Assembly (NCBI GenBank): GCA_966112615.1
Contig: CBHWDO010000016.1
Span: 1-64,000 of the forward strand
Direction: 5' to 3'
DNA length: 64,000 bases
DNA from: Flavitalea sp966112615
GTDB taxonomy: Bacteria > Bacteroidota > Bacteroidia > Chitinophagales > Chitinophagaceae
Shown here: positions 17,964-27,790 of the stretch, one piece after another
How the letters are laid out: every line of letters starts with the position of its first letter
Numbering within the stretch: position 1 is the stretch's first letter
Translations under genes and position numbers: made by a program
The notes under the pieces: model-generated
Told to the model about the DNA's origin: nothing
Databases searched by the model: none
Seen by the model: the letters and a program-made list of their open reading frames with translations, nothing else

Positions 17964-20645
17964 GTGAAACCCTTGTCAACTTTATTCCGACTCGCAAACC
18001 TAATCCTTTTTATATTAATTTGTATTTCCGGAACACTTACAGCACAAGTCAATCTAAACCAGGGCCTGGTAGCTTATTACCCATTTAATGGCAATGCCAA
18101 TGATCAATCGGGAAATAATATCAATCCTATATCTGTCACAGGAACACTTACAACGGACAAAAATGGAGTTCCCGGATCTGCCATGCATTTCAACGGAAAC
18201 CAGGAAATCATCATAAAAGATAATGGAAAACTCTCACTGGGTGATTTTAGTATAACCTATTATTTCCAGACCGAAGTTGTGGGAACCCAGATTGCTATAG
18301 GAAAAATCAATTATAATTCTGGAGAAGGAGCAACCTACAATACAGGGATTTACCTGAATCAAGGATACAATGCCTATTTTAATGTTGTGTCACCAGATGC
18401 TTCCTGTGATTTTAAAGTTCCGTCCACCATGGTATTCGCCAACTTTTCATCCATCACGATCAGGCCTGGTGTCTGGTATTGCATGGTCTGTGTATTTAAA
18501 GATGGGGTTCAAACAATTTATATCAACGGAACTATGGTTGGGAAAAGAACTCAATCATTTAATGATGCAAAAGTTTGTTCCAATACAGATTTCATCATTG
18601 GATCATGGTGGAAGGATGATAAAAATGGATTCACAGGGAAATTAGACGAAATCCGTTATTATAACAGGGCACTTAATGAACAGGAAGTTGAATCATTCTG
18701 CGTTACGCCACAAACCTTGTGCACGGGAAACCTGGGTTCATCTTTATATAAAACAGATTTTGGACAGGGACAGGTTGATAAACTTGAGAATGTTACACAA
18801 GCTACTACTTCTCTCAATTTTGTAAGTGTTTCCGGAAATCCGGGCTCACCTACTCCAATGCCCGGAGAATATTCTATAACTAATAATATACCTTCAAATA
18901 ATTCTTGGTACCAGGGTCAGGGTGATCACAGTGGTAATCCCAATGGAAGAATGATGTTTATAAATGGTGCTCAAAGTACAGGGACAATCTTCCAACAAAA
19001 ATACTCGGGGATCTGTGCTGATAAAACCTATGAAATTTCTGCATGGGTAAGTAATGTAGTGAACCCAATTTTAAATCCGGGAATTGAACCCAATTTAAAC
19101 TTTATAATAGAAACAACTTCCGGCGATTTCATTGCGAGTCACTCAACCGGAGATGTCTTTCATAATATAATTTATGATTGGAGGAAATATGGATTTACTT
19201 TTAAATCTCCTTCCAACATCAATGAATTTGTTTTAAAGATTGTCAATATCCGTACGGGAGGTATTGAAGAATTTGGAAATGATTTTGCACTCGACGATAT
19301 TGAATTAAGAACATGTAATCCTGAATTATTGATTTCCTCTAATGGATTGGATAAGGTAATTGCCTGTCTTGGAGAAACGGTGTCCATTTCAATTGACAAA
19401 TGGGAAGGCTCAGGAAATGCTTTTTATTCATTACAGGAGAGTTACGACAGGGGGAATAGCTGGACAGATCTAAATAATTTTTCAGGGTCATACACTATAC
19501 CAACAAATCCTACTAATGATTCCATTCTAATAAGGGGAGTTTCAAAAGAACATGCAGGTATCAACAACTCCTGTGCAGGTTTTTCTGATACTGTTCTTAT
19601 TCAATTGAAATCAACCAGTATTCCTTCTGCAAGTTTTACTACACTTCCTGCTTGCACAGGAGATTCTGCCCTGGTCAGGTTCAATGCAATTGGTACCGGT
19701 AGTTTTAATATTGAAATAGGATATGGCAATTCAACAATTAACTTCAACAATATTACATCCCCAAAAACATTATTTCTAAACAGTTTTCTTAACCTTTCAA
19801 ATCCGGATGTCAGGATCAATAAAGTAATTGACAATAATGGAAGTGGCTGTGCATATACAGACTTTCAGCCAATAAGATTTAGTGTGAAAAAATCACCTGA
19901 ATTAAGGTTCGATGTTATAGATGCTTTTTGCAGTAATATAGAAACCACACAATCAATCAAGGTTGCTGAAATATCAGGAACTCCCGGAACAGGAATATTC
20001 ATCAGTGAAAAAACAAATCCCGACGGATCATTTATTCCTTCCTTAATTGGCAGTGGTACATACCCGGTAAAATTTCTTTTTACTTCAAATGAAGGATGTA
20101 GTGATTCCCTTATCCAACCTTTAAGAATTTTACCAACACCAAATGCATACGCAGGTGAAGATAAAATAGCCTGTACAGGCTTCCCTCTCCAGTTAAACGC
20201 GACGGGAGGTGATAATTATTCCTGGTTTCCTGGAACGGGTCTTTCTGATCCTAAGGTTTCAGATCCAATAGTTTATATTCAAAATGAATCAACATACATT
20301 TTGACCGTCACCAACAATTCAGGATGTAGTGATACAGATACTATTAATATTAAGATCGCATCCGACAACCGCAGCTTCTTCAGCCTTCCAAACGCATTTA
20401 CTCCTAATGGCGACGGCAAGAACGATTGCTTTGGTATTCAACACTGGGGAGAGGTTGAAGTAAAAGAATTCAGCATCTTTAACAGGTGGGGTGAGATCAT
20501 TTTCAATACAAAAGATCCGGGGAAATGCTGGAATGGATTGTATAAGGGAAAGCGCTCAGATCCCGGCACTTATATCTACAAGATCAAAGCCAGCAGTTCC
20601 TGCGGAGAGATCGACCGCAAAGGCGTGGTGAACCTGTTATGGTGA
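17964..20645 (+). CDS. Secreted LamG-domain protein with gliding-motility-type C-terminal domain
   Basis: 893 residues starting at GTG. A signal peptide (residues 1-28, ending LTAQ) is followed by a LamG/concanavalin-like domain (about 35-245: GLVAYYPFNGNANDQSG to LDEIRYYNRALNEQEVE), then a second carbohydrate-binding-like region, Ig/PKD-like repeats, and a C-terminal domain beginning LPNAFTPNGDGKNDCFGI with FNRWGEIIFNT and GTYIYKI. That last block is the CHU_C/type B sorting domain read by the type IX secretion system, so the protein is expected on the cell surface. No type IX secretion genes are in the window. It is divergent from the glycan operon. Confidence 0.88.
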   Translation: MKPLSTLFRLANLILFILICISGTLTAQVNLNQGLVAYYPFNGNANDQSGNNINPISVTGTLTTDKNGVPGSAMHFNGNQEIIIKDNGKLSLGDFSITYYFQTEVVGTQIAIGKINYNSGEGATYNTGIYLNQGYNAYFNVVSPDASCDFKVPSTMVFANFSSITIRPGVWYCMVCVFKDGVQTIYINGTMVGKRTQSFNDAKVCSNTDFIIGSWWKDDKNGFTGKLDEIRYYNRALNEQEVESFCVTPQTLCTGNLGSSLYKTDFGQGQVDKLENVTQATTSLNFVSVSGNPGSPTPMPGEYSITNNIPSNNSWYQGQGDHSGNPNGRMMFINGAQSTGTIFQQKYSGICADKTYEISAWVSNVVNPILNPGIEPNLNFIIETTSGDFIASHSTGDVFHNIIYDWRKYGFTFKSPSNINEFVLKIVNIRTGGIEEFGNDFALDDIELRTCNPELLISSNGLDKVIACLGETVSISIDKWEGSGNAFYSLQESYDRGNSWTDLNNFSGSYTIPTNPTNDSILIRGVSKEHAGINNSCAGFSDTVLIQLKSTSIPSASFTTLPACTGDSALVRFNAIGTGSFNIEIGYGNSTINFNNITSPKTLFLNSFLNLSNPDVRINKVIDNNGSGCAYTDFQPIRFSVKKSPELRFDVIDAFCSNIETTQSIKVAEISGTPGTGIFISEKTNPDGSFIPSLIGSGTYPVKFLFTSNEGCSDSLIQPLRILPTPNAYAGEDKIACTGFPLQLNATGGDNYSWFPGTGLSDPKVSDPIVYIQNESTYILTVTNNSGCSDTDTINIKIASDNRSFFSLPNAFTPNGDGKNDCFGIQHWGEVEVKEFSIFNRWGEIIFNTKDPGKCWNGLYKGKRSDPGTYIYKIKASSSCGEIDRKGVVNLLW

Positions 20646-21392
20646 TCAAACCTTTACAGGTTCTAATTTTGAGAGAAACAGGTCCAGGGCCTGTAGTTTC
20701 CTCGCATCAAGATTGTACTGGATGTTTTCTTCATAATATTTTTTAAGATCGTACTCTGGAAAGTCAATTCCGTTTACAATCTCCTGGATATGTTTCATAC
20801 CGATTCCATTGGCTTCATTGAATCTTTCAATAAATCCTGGATCGATTGGTTTGTTGCTGATCCAGGCCGCAAACACAAATGGCAGTCCTGTATGGGCTTT
20901 CCAGGCGGTACCCAAGTCATAAGTGTATGTAGAAATATTTCTTTGCCTTAATGAACGGTCACCTATCACCACACCTGCTGTTTCACCCTTGATCTTCTGC
21001 TGGTAATTTTCTCCTGCCTGCACCAACTCCGGTTGAATCTTAAAGTACTCCCGCATTAACACTTTTGCCAGGTTCACAGAAGTCCTGCTTTGGTAATCCA
21101 ATAGCACCCGCTTCACCTGGTGGATAGGAACCTCGCTATGGATACACACAGAAGCCACTTCCCCATCGCAACCAATACAATAATCAGTGTTGATATAGTA
21201 TTCTTTCATTCTTGGGATGATGGCCACAGGCACCAGTCCCATATCAATTGTACCTTCAAGAAGTGATTTGGCAACATTGGCAGGATAATCCCTGATCAGC
21301 TCCATTTCCTCCATCACATCGGAATCTTCAATACCGTACAACATAGGGCGGGTATTAAGATAATTGACAATTCCAACCTTAATCTTCTTCAA
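20646..21392 (-). CDS. mqnA: Chorismate dehydratase, futalosine menaquinone pathway
   Basis: MqnA removes water from chorismate to give 3-enolpyruvyl-benzoate, the first step of the futalosine route to menaquinone. The N-terminus KVGIVNYLNTRPMLYGI and the later IGCDGEVASVCIHSEVPI fit the family, a periplasmic-binding-protein fold used as an enzyme. I choose the TTG at 21392. The longer reading from GTG 21428 would begin upstream of the promoter box at 21411-21419 and so could not be transcribed whole. No other mqn gene is adjacent. Confidence 0.87.
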   Translation of the reverse strand: MKKIKVGIVNYLNTRPMLYGIEDSDVMEEMELIRDYPANVAKSLLEGTIDMGLVPVAIIPRMKEYYINTDYCIGCDGEVASVCIHSEVPIHQVKRVLLDYQSRTSVNLAKVLMREYFKIQPELVQAGENYQQKIKGETAGVVIGDRSLRQRNISTYTYDLGTAWKAHTGLPFVFAAWISNKPIDPGFIERFNEANGIGMKHIQEIVNGIDFPEYDLKKYYEENIQYNLDARKLQALDLFLSKLEPVKV

Positions 21393-21410
21393 TTCGTTTA
21401 ATTTTACGCC

Positions 21411-21419
21411 GCAAAGGTA
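21411..21419 (-). promoter_or_regulatory. Bacteroidota-type -7 promoter element (TACCTTTGC) for mqnA
   Basis: On the - strand the bases read TACCTTTGC, matching TAnnTTTG. It lies about 18 bases before the TTG chosen as mqnA start. Confidence 0.55.
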
Positions 21420-21452
21420 AACCCCCACAGCAAATTCAATTAATCATTTTTC

Positions 21453-22790
21453 ATGGAATTAACTTCTCTGACTGCTATTTCCCCTGTCGACGGACGCTAT
21501 CGCAAACAGGTGCAGCAATTATCTGAATATTTTTCAGAATTCGCCCTGATTAAATACAGGGTTTGGGTTGAGATTGAATACTTTTTATTTCTTGCTGATA
21601 AGAAATTCTTTTCTGCACCGGCAGCTTTAAGGAAAGGTTTGAAAGCAGTCGCAGAAAATTTTTCTTTGGAAGATGCTCAGAACATCAAACAAAAAGAAGC
21701 CATTACCAATCATGATGTAAAGGCTGTTGAATATTTTCTGAAAGAAAAACTGGATGAGCTCAATGCTGCTGATCTGAAAGAATGGATCCACTTTGGACTC
21801 ACCTCGCAGGATATCAACAATACTTCTATTCCATTATCGTGGAAGCATGCAGTGGAATTTGATTACTTACCTGCAATCCTTAATCTCAATAAACAGGTTG
21901 AATTACTGGCTGAAGAATGGAAGGATATCCCGATGCTGGCTCGCACACACGGGCAGCCCGCCTCCCCTACCAAGCTTGGTAAGGAATTCATGGTATTCGT
22001 GGAAAGAATCGGCAACCAGGTGGAGCAATTCATCCAGGTTCCTTTCTCTGCAAAATTTGGTGGAGCAACGGGAAATTTTAATGCCCACAAAGTAGCATTT
22101 CCAAAAAAGGACTGGGTGAAACTGGGCAATGATTTTGTGGAAGGAGTATTGGGACTACAACGTCAGCAGTATACCACGCAAATCGAACATTATGATAACC
22201 TCGCAGCACATTTTGATGGAATGAAACGACTCAATACCATCCTGATCGATTTCTGCAGGGATATCTGGACTTATATTTCGATGGATTATTTCAAGCAGAA
22301 AGTGAAGAAAGGAGAAGTAGGTTCTTCTGCCATGCCACATAAGGTCAATCCAATTGATTTTGAAAATGCGGAAGGAAACCTGGGCATCGCAAATGCAATG
22401 CTGGAGCATCTTTCAGCCAAATTACCTATCTCAAGATTACAACGTGATCTTACGGATTCCACAGTGTTGAGAAATATCGGCGTTCCTTTTGCACACACTA
22501 TTCTCGCAATCAGGTCGATTGAAAAGGGATTGGGCAAACTGGTATTGAATGCCTCAAAAATTAATGCAGATCTTGAAGCGAACTGGGCAGTTGTTGCAGA
22601 AGCGATTCAAACAATTTTAAGAAGAGAAAATTATCCTTCACCATATGAAGCGCTGAAAGATCTCACCCGTGGCAACGCGCAGATCACCAAGGAAAGCATG
22701 CATAAATTCATTGATGGATTGAAAATAAGTGCAGCTGTGAAGAAGGAGTTGAAGGGGATCAGGCCGCAGAATTATGTGGGGGTGTTTTAG
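21453..22790 (+). CDS. purB: Adenylosuccinate lyase
   Basis: 445 residues. Acts twice in purine synthesis, splitting fumarate from SAICAR and from adenylosuccinate. LTAISPVDGRYRKQVQQLSE at the N-terminus is typical of the E. coli-like branch, and the fumarase-superfamily signature is GSSAMPHKVNPIDFEN. Other conserved parts are HFGLTSQDINNT and MLARTHGQPASPT. It stands alone on the + strand between divergent mqnA and convergent prfC. Full length, no oddities. Confidence 0.96.
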   Translation: MELTSLTAISPVDGRYRKQVQQLSEYFSEFALIKYRVWVEIEYFLFLADKKFFSAPAALRKGLKAVAENFSLEDAQNIKQKEAITNHDVKAVEYFLKEKLDELNAADLKEWIHFGLTSQDINNTSIPLSWKHAVEFDYLPAILNLNKQVELLAEEWKDIPMLARTHGQPASPTKLGKEFMVFVERIGNQVEQFIQVPFSAKFGGATGNFNAHKVAFPKKDWVKLGNDFVEGVLGLQRQQYTTQIEHYDNLAAHFDGMKRLNTILIDFCRDIWTYISMDYFKQKVKKGEVGSSAMPHKVNPIDFENAEGNLGIANAMLEHLSAKLPISRLQRDLTDSTVLRNIGVPFAHTILAIRSIEKGLGKLVLNASKINADLEANWAVVAEAIQTILRRENYPSPYEALKDLTRGNAQITKESMHKFIDGLKISAAVKKELKGIRPQNYVGVF

Positions 22791-22798
22791 GGGGAAAA

Positions 22799-22833
22799 GA
22801 ATCGGGAATAGGGAATCAAGAATCGGGAATGGG
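22799..22833 (+). repeat. G-rich degenerate repeat, left arm of an inverted pair around a terminator
   Basis: Several imperfect copies of GGGAATC/A. A mirror-image C-rich stretch with CCCCATT copies lies at 22947-22976, so the two flank the terminator stem at 22861-22908 as loose inverted arms. Similar text follows valS. It looks like a dispersed intergenic repeat. Confidence 0.45.
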
Positions 22834-22860
22834 TAAGCCCTGCATAATGTAAAATTTAAA

Positions 22861-22908
22861 ATGAAAAATGCCTTTAGTGCAGTTATCCCCACTAAAGGCA
22901 TTTTTCAT
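22861..22908. terminator. Bidirectional terminator between purB and prfC
   Basis: A perfect 19-bp stem: ATGAAAAATGCCTTTAGTG (22861-22879) pairs with 22890-22908 across a 10-base loop. The A-rich 5' arm and T-rich 3' arm give a T-tract on both strands, so it can stop transcription from both purB and the convergent prfC. Confidence 0.85.
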
Positions 22909-22973
22909 TTTTAATTTCTCATTATTATCCGGTTGCTGCACTTTCCCCATTCCCCATTCTCCATTCCCCATTC

Positions 22974-24560
22974 CTACTTATGTATTTCCGACGTAAAATG
23001 AAACTCAATATCCGGATTATTTGAACGCTCGGTATTTAAAAACCACTCACTCTGCGCCAGGTACACGAGATGTCCATCCTTATCTTCCGCAATGTTGCCG
23101 GATTTGAATTTGATGAAATCCTGTAATTTCTTTTGATCCTTACTGGTGATCCAGCAGGCTTTATAAAAAGGAACGGAATTGAATTGCACCGAAGCGCCGT
23201 ATTCCTGCAACAGCCTGTATTGTATCACTTCAAACTGAAGTTCACCCACGCATCCAATGATCTTTTTATTTCCTCCATACTGTGTGAACAACTGCGCCAC
23301 GCCTTCATCTGTCAACTGCATCAATCCTTTCTCCAATTGCTTGGTCTTCATCGGATCCTTATTCAGCACTTCCTTAAAGATCTCCGGTGAAAAAGATGGA
23401 ATACCGGTGAAGTAAAATTCTTCTCCTTCCGTCAGGGTATCACCAATCTTGAAACTCCCTGTATCGAACAAACCAACCACATCACCCGGGTAAGCAGCTT
23501 CAATCACATCTTTATCACGTGCAAGAAATGTATATGGATTGGAGAACCTAACGTCCTTGTCTAACCGAACATGGTGGAAGTATTTATTCCTTTCGAACTT
23601 CCCGGAACAAACCCTCAGAAACGCAATCCGGTCGCGGTGCTTGGGATCCAGGTTTGCATGGATCTTGAAAATGAATCCACTGAATTTGTCTTCAAAAACA
23701 TCCACCGGTCTTTCGCTGGTTTCCCTGCTTCTTGGAATGGGTGCAATACGAATGAAAGTATCCAGCATTTCCCTCACACCAAAGTTGTTGATCGCTGATC
23801 CAAAGAATACAGGCGCCACCTTTCCCGCGAGGTAATCTTCAACATTCAATTCCCCGTACACACCGTCAATAAGTTCAACGTCCTCTCTTAACAGCGATGC
23901 GTCTTTCTCACCGATCTTTTCATCCAGCATCGGGTTGCTCAGATCATGGAAACTGATGCTATCATCCTCGCTCGCCTTGGTATGCGCGGTGAAAAGCAAC
24001 AGGCTTTTATCGTGCAGATTGTAAACTCCCTTAAAATCCTTACCGCTATTGATCGGCCAGGTCATCGGGTGCAACTGGATCTTCAGCTCATTTTCAATTT
24101 CTTCCAAAAGATCAAAACGGTTCTTTCCATCACGGTCCATCTTGTTGATGAATACGATCACAGGAGTATCGCGCATGCGACAAACCTCCATCAGTCTCCT
24201 GGTTTGATCTTCTACCCCGTTCACACTATCTACCACCAGGATTACACTATCCACAGCAGTGAGTGTACGGTAAGTATCTTCGGCAAAGTCCTTGTGACCT
24301 GGCGTATCGAGCAGGTTCACGAGGATGCCCTTGTATTCAAAACTCATCACGGAAGTGGCCACAGAGATACCTCTCTGCCGTTCAATTTCCATGAAATCGC
24401 TGGTCGCATGTTTTTTGATCTTATTACTTTTCACCGCACCGGCAGTCTGGATTGCACCACCGAAAAGCAGGAACTTTTCTGTGAGTGTTGTTTTACCGGC
24501 ATCCGGGTGTGAAATGATCGCAAATGTGCGCCGCTTATGGATTTCGTTACTGTACTTCAT
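22974..24560 (-). CDS. prfC: Peptide chain release factor 3
   Basis: GTPase of about 528 residues that recycles release factors 1 and 2 from the ribosome after peptide release. The P-loop is SHPDAGKTT (17-25), the effector region has IERQRGISVATSVMSFEY, then DTPGHKDFAEDTYRTL and VFINKMDRDG. The C-terminal part contains the RF3-specific GELQFEVIQYRL. The ATG at 24560 is preferred; the upstream TTG at 24575 lies inside the promoter box. Full length. Confidence 0.95.
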   Translation of the reverse strand: MKYSNEIHKRRTFAIISHPDAGKTTLTEKFLLFGGAIQTAGAVKSNKIKKHATSDFMEIERQRGISVATSVMSFEYKGILVNLLDTPGHKDFAEDTYRTLTAVDSVILVVDSVNGVEDQTRRLMEVCRMRDTPVIVFINKMDRDGKNRFDLLEEIENELKIQLHPMTWPINSGKDFKGVYNLHDKSLLLFTAHTKASEDDSISFHDLSNPMLDEKIGEKDASLLREDVELIDGVYGELNVEDYLAGKVAPVFFGSAINNFGVREMLDTFIRIAPIPRSRETSERPVDVFEDKFSGFIFKIHANLDPKHRDRIAFLRVCSGKFERNKYFHHVRLDKDVRFSNPYTFLARDKDVIEAAYPGDVVGLFDTGSFKIGDTLTEGEEFYFTGIPSFSPEIFKEVLNKDPMKTKQLEKGLMQLTDEGVAQLFTQYGGNKKIIGCVGELQFEVIQYRLLQEYGASVQFNSVPFYKACWITSKDQKKLQDFIKFKSGNIAEDKDGHLVYLAQSEWFLNTERSNNPDIEFHFTSEIHK

Positions 24561-24571
24561 AATTGAGAGCC

Positions 24572-24580
24572 GCAAAGGTA
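24572..24580 (-). promoter_or_regulatory. Bacteroidota-type -7 promoter element (TACCTTTGC) for prfC
   Basis: Reads TACCTTTGC on the - strand, 11 bases before the prfC ATG, which predicts a very short leader. Confidence 0.55.
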
Positions 24581-24643
24581 AGGTTTGAAAAGAGATTTCC
24601 GGGACTGAAGCAAATCGATTATCTTAAATTGCATCCCGGAATT

Positions 24644-25609
24644 ATGGAAGAATCAAGCATCCTTAAGAATGTTCACCGGAACCCCTCGGCCAAAACTGCA
24701 CTGCGAAATAACAATTACCGTAGCGCAAAATCGCTTTACCTTACCCGTAAAACAGTCGCCAACAACCTTGTTGATGCCATATACATCCTGCTGGGCGTGC
24801 TTTCTGCTGGGTTTGGATTGAAAAGTTTCCTGCTTCCCAATGAATTCATCGATGGTGGAGCTACCGGAATTTCTCTTTTGCTTACCAAGATCACGGGAGT
24901 TTCTCTTTCCCTGATCATAGTGTTGGTGAACCTTCCTTTCATCGTAATGGCATACAAGCAGATGGGAAGGGCTTTTACCGTTCGGGCACTACTGGCTATC
25001 CTTGCCCTGGCATTGGCCCTTAATTTCATTCAATACCCTGATCTGACCGACGATAAAGTATTGGTTGCAGTTTTTGGTGGATTTTTCCTCGGGGCCGGCA
25101 TCGGGCTTGCCATCAGGGGTGGTGCCGTGTTAGATGGAACCGAGGTGCTGGCCATTTATCTCAGCCGGAAAAGCAGTGCCACACTGGGTGATGTGATCAT
25201 GATCATCAATATTACCATTTTTGGATCTGCTGTATATTTCCTTGGAGTTGAGGCAGCGATGTACTCCATGCTGACATACCTGGCTGCGGCCAAAACGGTC
25301 GATTTCCTGCTGGAGGGCATTGAAGAATATACCGGGGTGACCATCATTTCGCACAAAAGCGAAGAGATCCGAAATATGATCACCGAAAAATTGGGTCGCG
25401 GTATAACTGTTTACAGGGGTGCTGGTGGTTATGGAAAACAGGGATACGTGAATAAGGATATGGATATCATTTTCACTGTTGTTACCCGCCTGGAGGTTTC
25501 CCGCTTAAAAAATGAGATCTCTTTGCTTGATGAACATGCTTTTGTTGTCATGAATTCCATTAAAGACACACGCGGCGGAATGATCAAAAAGCGAAAGCAT
25601 AAACATTAG
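24644..25609 (+). CDS. YitT-family membrane protein with C-terminal DUF2179 domain
   Basis: About 321 residues. Five to six transmembrane segments (about 55-230; for example FGLKSFLLPNEFIDGGATGISLL and GVLSAGFG) are followed by the soluble C-terminal domain TIISHKSEEIRNMITEKLGRGIT ... GGYGKQGY... typical of YitT proteins. Function is not settled for the family; transport is assumed. The ATG at 24644 is chosen because upstream residues from 24563 overlap the prfC promoter region and do not look conserved. It overlaps the convergent epimerase gene by 4 bp. Confidence 0.85.
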   Translation: MEESSILKNVHRNPSAKTALRNNNYRSAKSLYLTRKTVANNLVDAIYILLGVLSAGFGLKSFLLPNEFIDGGATGISLLLTKITGVSLSLIIVLVNLPFIVMAYKQMGRAFTVRALLAILALALALNFIQYPDLTDDKVLVAVFGGFFLGAGIGLAIRGGAVLDGTEVLAIYLSRKSSATLGDVIMIINITIFGSAVYFLGVEAAMYSMLTYLAAAKTVDFLLEGIEEYTGVTIISHKSEEIRNMITEKLGRGITVYRGAGGYGKQGYVNKDMDIIFTVVTRLEVSRLKNEISLLDEHAFVVMNSIKDTRGGMIKKRKHKH

Positions 25610-26460
25610 TAGACCGTTGCAGCCCATGACCGGCTGAAACTTGCTCCAGCCGCGAGGTTGATGATCCCTTCCTTTTGCGTTAACTCCTGGTTGTGAAGTT
25701 CACTGTCGGCTATTCCACACCATGGTTCAAGGCAAACAAAATCAGCATCTTTTGCTGCCCAGATTCCAAAGAAAGGAAACCCTTCGAAACGGAAATCGAC
25801 TCCATGTGAATGATGAGTTGATTTGATAGATATTCTTTCCGACTTCAATCCTTTCAATACAATAGCATCCTTTTCAAATAATGATTTATGAAGGGGAAGA
25901 TGGGTTTGGTCCTGCAAAAATGTTTCGGGCGTTGACGAAATCAATCCATCGGCGGTAATGGGCCACCGGTCTGCGCTTTCTGGCTTTTCAAATTCAAGGT
26001 AATGCCCCTGGTAAACACCACTGATCGGCACTGCAAAGGCGGGATGGGCACCCAGCGAAAAATACATATCCGAATCACCGGTGTTGATGACTTCATACGA
26101 AAGATTCAGTGTATTTTCTTCAAGAGTGTATCGGAGACTAAGTGAAAATGAAAAAGGAAAAATTGCTTTGGTGCTTTCATCTGAAGTAATGGTAAAGCAG
26201 CTGCCATTCTCTCTTACCGCGAATTCTCTTTCGCGTGCAAAACCATGCCTTGGCAAATGATATTCTTTTCCTTCAAACAAATAAGAATTCTTCTTCAACG
26301 TACCAACAATGGGAAATAACAAGGGCGAATGTTTGCCCCAGAATGCCGGATCACCTTTCCACATGTAGTTGATCCCGGTTTGTTTATTGACCAGGCTAAC
26401 CAGTTCTGCACCCAATGGATTGATCTTGGCGATCAGCATGTCATTCTCCAGGTGTACCAT
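25606..26460 (-). CDS. Aldose 1-epimerase family protein
   Basis: About 284 residues. The start at ATG 26460 gives MVHLENDMLIAKINPLGAEL, the usual beginning of the LacX/YihR-like branch of galactose mutarotases. The conserved GDPAFWGKHSPLLFPIVG, the histidine in LPRHGFAR, a second one in FSLGAHPAF and the C-terminal CLEPWCGIADS are all visible. It interconverts sugar anomers; the natural sugar is unknown. The longer reading to 26661 runs into the divergent permease gene and its promoter. Confidence 0.88.
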   Translation of the reverse strand: MVHLENDMLIAKINPLGAELVSLVNKQTGINYMWKGDPAFWGKHSPLLFPIVGTLKKNSYLFEGKEYHLPRHGFAREREFAVRENGSCFTITSDESTKAIFPFSFSLSLRYTLEENTLNLSYEVINTGDSDMYFSLGAHPAFAVPISGVYQGHYLEFEKPESADRWPITADGLISSTPETFLQDQTHLPLHKSLFEKDAIVLKGLKSERISIKSTHHSHGVDFRFEGFPFFGIWAAKDADFVCLEPWCGIADSELHNQELTQKEGIINLAAGASFSRSWAATVY

Positions 26461-26528
26461 ATTGTAGTTTGAAAAACAAAGATATCTGCCACTCACGTAA
26501 AAAAGCAAACGCTTACCAATCAAATTTT

Positions 26529-26536
26529 TACATTTG
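26529..26536 (+). promoter_or_regulatory. Bacteroidota-type -7 promoter element (TACATTTG)
   Basis: Matches TAnnTTTG and lies only four bases before the ATG at 26540, so the transcript would have almost no leader. Confidence 0.45.
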
Positions 26537-26539
26537 AGT

Positions 26540-27790
26540 ATGCGCAGTTTTTTCGAGATCACATGGAGCAGCCTGAAGATGGCCTTACAGGAATTCAGGT
26601 CAAATAAATTAAGAACCTTTTTGTCACTCTTCGGGGTAACCATTGGTATATTCTGTATCATCAGCGTATTATCGACTGTAAACAGCCTGGAACAGGCGAT
26701 TCAGAAGGATATTAAATCTCTCGGAAACAATACCGTGTACATTGATAAATGGGATTATTCCGGCGGACCGGATTACCCATGGTGGAAATACATCAAGCGC
26801 CCCGAGCCCAAGTTTGAAGAAATGGAATTGCTGCGTAAAAAAGTTCCAAGTGCTGCACATGTTGCCTATGAAATTGAGATCGTGGACAATGTGGAATATT
26901 ATGATAACCTTGTTTCGGGGATCGTTATCTATGGCGTAACGGAAGATTTTGTCAAGATCCAGAACGTAGATATTGTCCTGGGAAGAGAATTACAGGATGC
27001 AGATTATGATAATGCTTCAAATGCAGCATTAATTGGATATGAAGTAGCAGAAACCTTATTTGGCAATGCACAGAAAGCAATTGGCCAGGAGATCAGGGTG
27101 AAGGGGGGCAAAACTATTGTGATCGCAGGACTGATCAAAAAGCAGGGAAAGAGCATTATTGGCGGTTGGGAATTCGATAAAAGTATCATTGTAACCAGGG
27201 GATTTTTCAGAAATATAAATCCAGAGCAATATTCAAATCCAAAGATCCTGGTACAGGCTAAAGAAGGTGTGTCGATGGCTGCACTGAGGGATGAATTACA
27301 GGGGGCCATGAGATCACTGAGAAAGCTGAAACCTACGCAGGACGATAATTTCAGCCTGAATGATGTGGATGCTTTCAGCCAGTTTGCCAGCGATATTTTT
27401 GGCGGGGTAAATAAAGGCGGATGGGCTATTGCAATCCTTTCATTGATCGTTGGAATGTTTGGCGTGGCCAATATCATGTTCGTAACCGTGAGAGAAAGAA
27501 CCAGCCAGATAGGATTGAAAAAAGCCATTGGAGCCAAGCGCTCAACCATACTTACAGAGTTCCTGATGGAATCTGCGTTCTTATGTATACTCGGTGGATT
27601 GATTGGATTATTACTCGTATTCATCTTAACCCAGATCGCCACTGCAGCTGCAGGATTCCCGATCTATATTTCACTTAACATCATGTTGATGGCCATAGGC
27701 ATTTGCGTGTTGGTAGGAGTGATTGCCGGAATTATTCCAGCATCCATTGCAGCAAAAATGGACCCGGTAGAAGCAATTCGAAGTAAATAG
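26540..27790 (+). CDS. ABC transporter permease of the MacB/FtsX type
   Basis: 416 residues. One N-terminal transmembrane segment (SLFGVTIGIFCIISVLS), a large periplasmic MacB-type domain (about 50-280), and three C-terminal segments forming the FtsX domain (AILSLIVGMFGVANIMFV, then GLKKAIGAKRSTILTEF, and MAIGICVLVGVIAGIIPA). The end, KMDPVEAIRSK, is typical. It probably exports or extracts a substrate by mechanical force with an ATPase partner, which is not adjacent. Confidence 0.88.
   Translation: MRSFFEITWSSLKMALQEFRSNKLRTFLSLFGVTIGIFCIISVLSTVNSLEQAIQKDIKSLGNNTVYIDKWDYSGGPDYPWWKYIKRPEPKFEEMELLRKKVPSAAHVAYEIEIVDNVEYYDNLVSGIVIYGVTEDFVKIQNVDIVLGRELQDADYDNASNAALIGYEVAETLFGNAQKAIGQEIRVKGGKTIVIAGLIKKQGKSIIGGWEFDKSIIVTRGFFRNINPEQYSNPKILVQAKEGVSMAALRDELQGAMRSLRKLKPTQDDNFSLNDVDAFSQFASDIFGGVNKGGWAIAILSLIVGMFGVANIMFVTVRERTSQIGLKKAIGAKRSTILTEFLMESAFLCILGGLIGLLLVFILTQIATAAAGFPIYISLNIMLMAIGICVLVGVIAGIIPASIAAKMDPVEAIRSK

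Noticed and set aside
17964..20645. LamG protein as a phage or mobile gene
   Set aside because: Its signal peptide, gliding-type C-terminal domain and chromosomal setting fit a host surface protein.
23946..24512. 188-residue + strand ORF
   Set aside because: It lies fully antisense to the conserved GTPase domain of prfC and has no motif of its own.
26461..26661. 67-residue N-terminal extension of the aldose epimerase
   Set aside because: It runs through the divergent promoter and into the permease gene and does not match the family start.
27004..27642. 212-residue - strand ORF
   Set aside because: It is the mirror frame of the FtsX-type permease, whose motifs are clear on the + strand.
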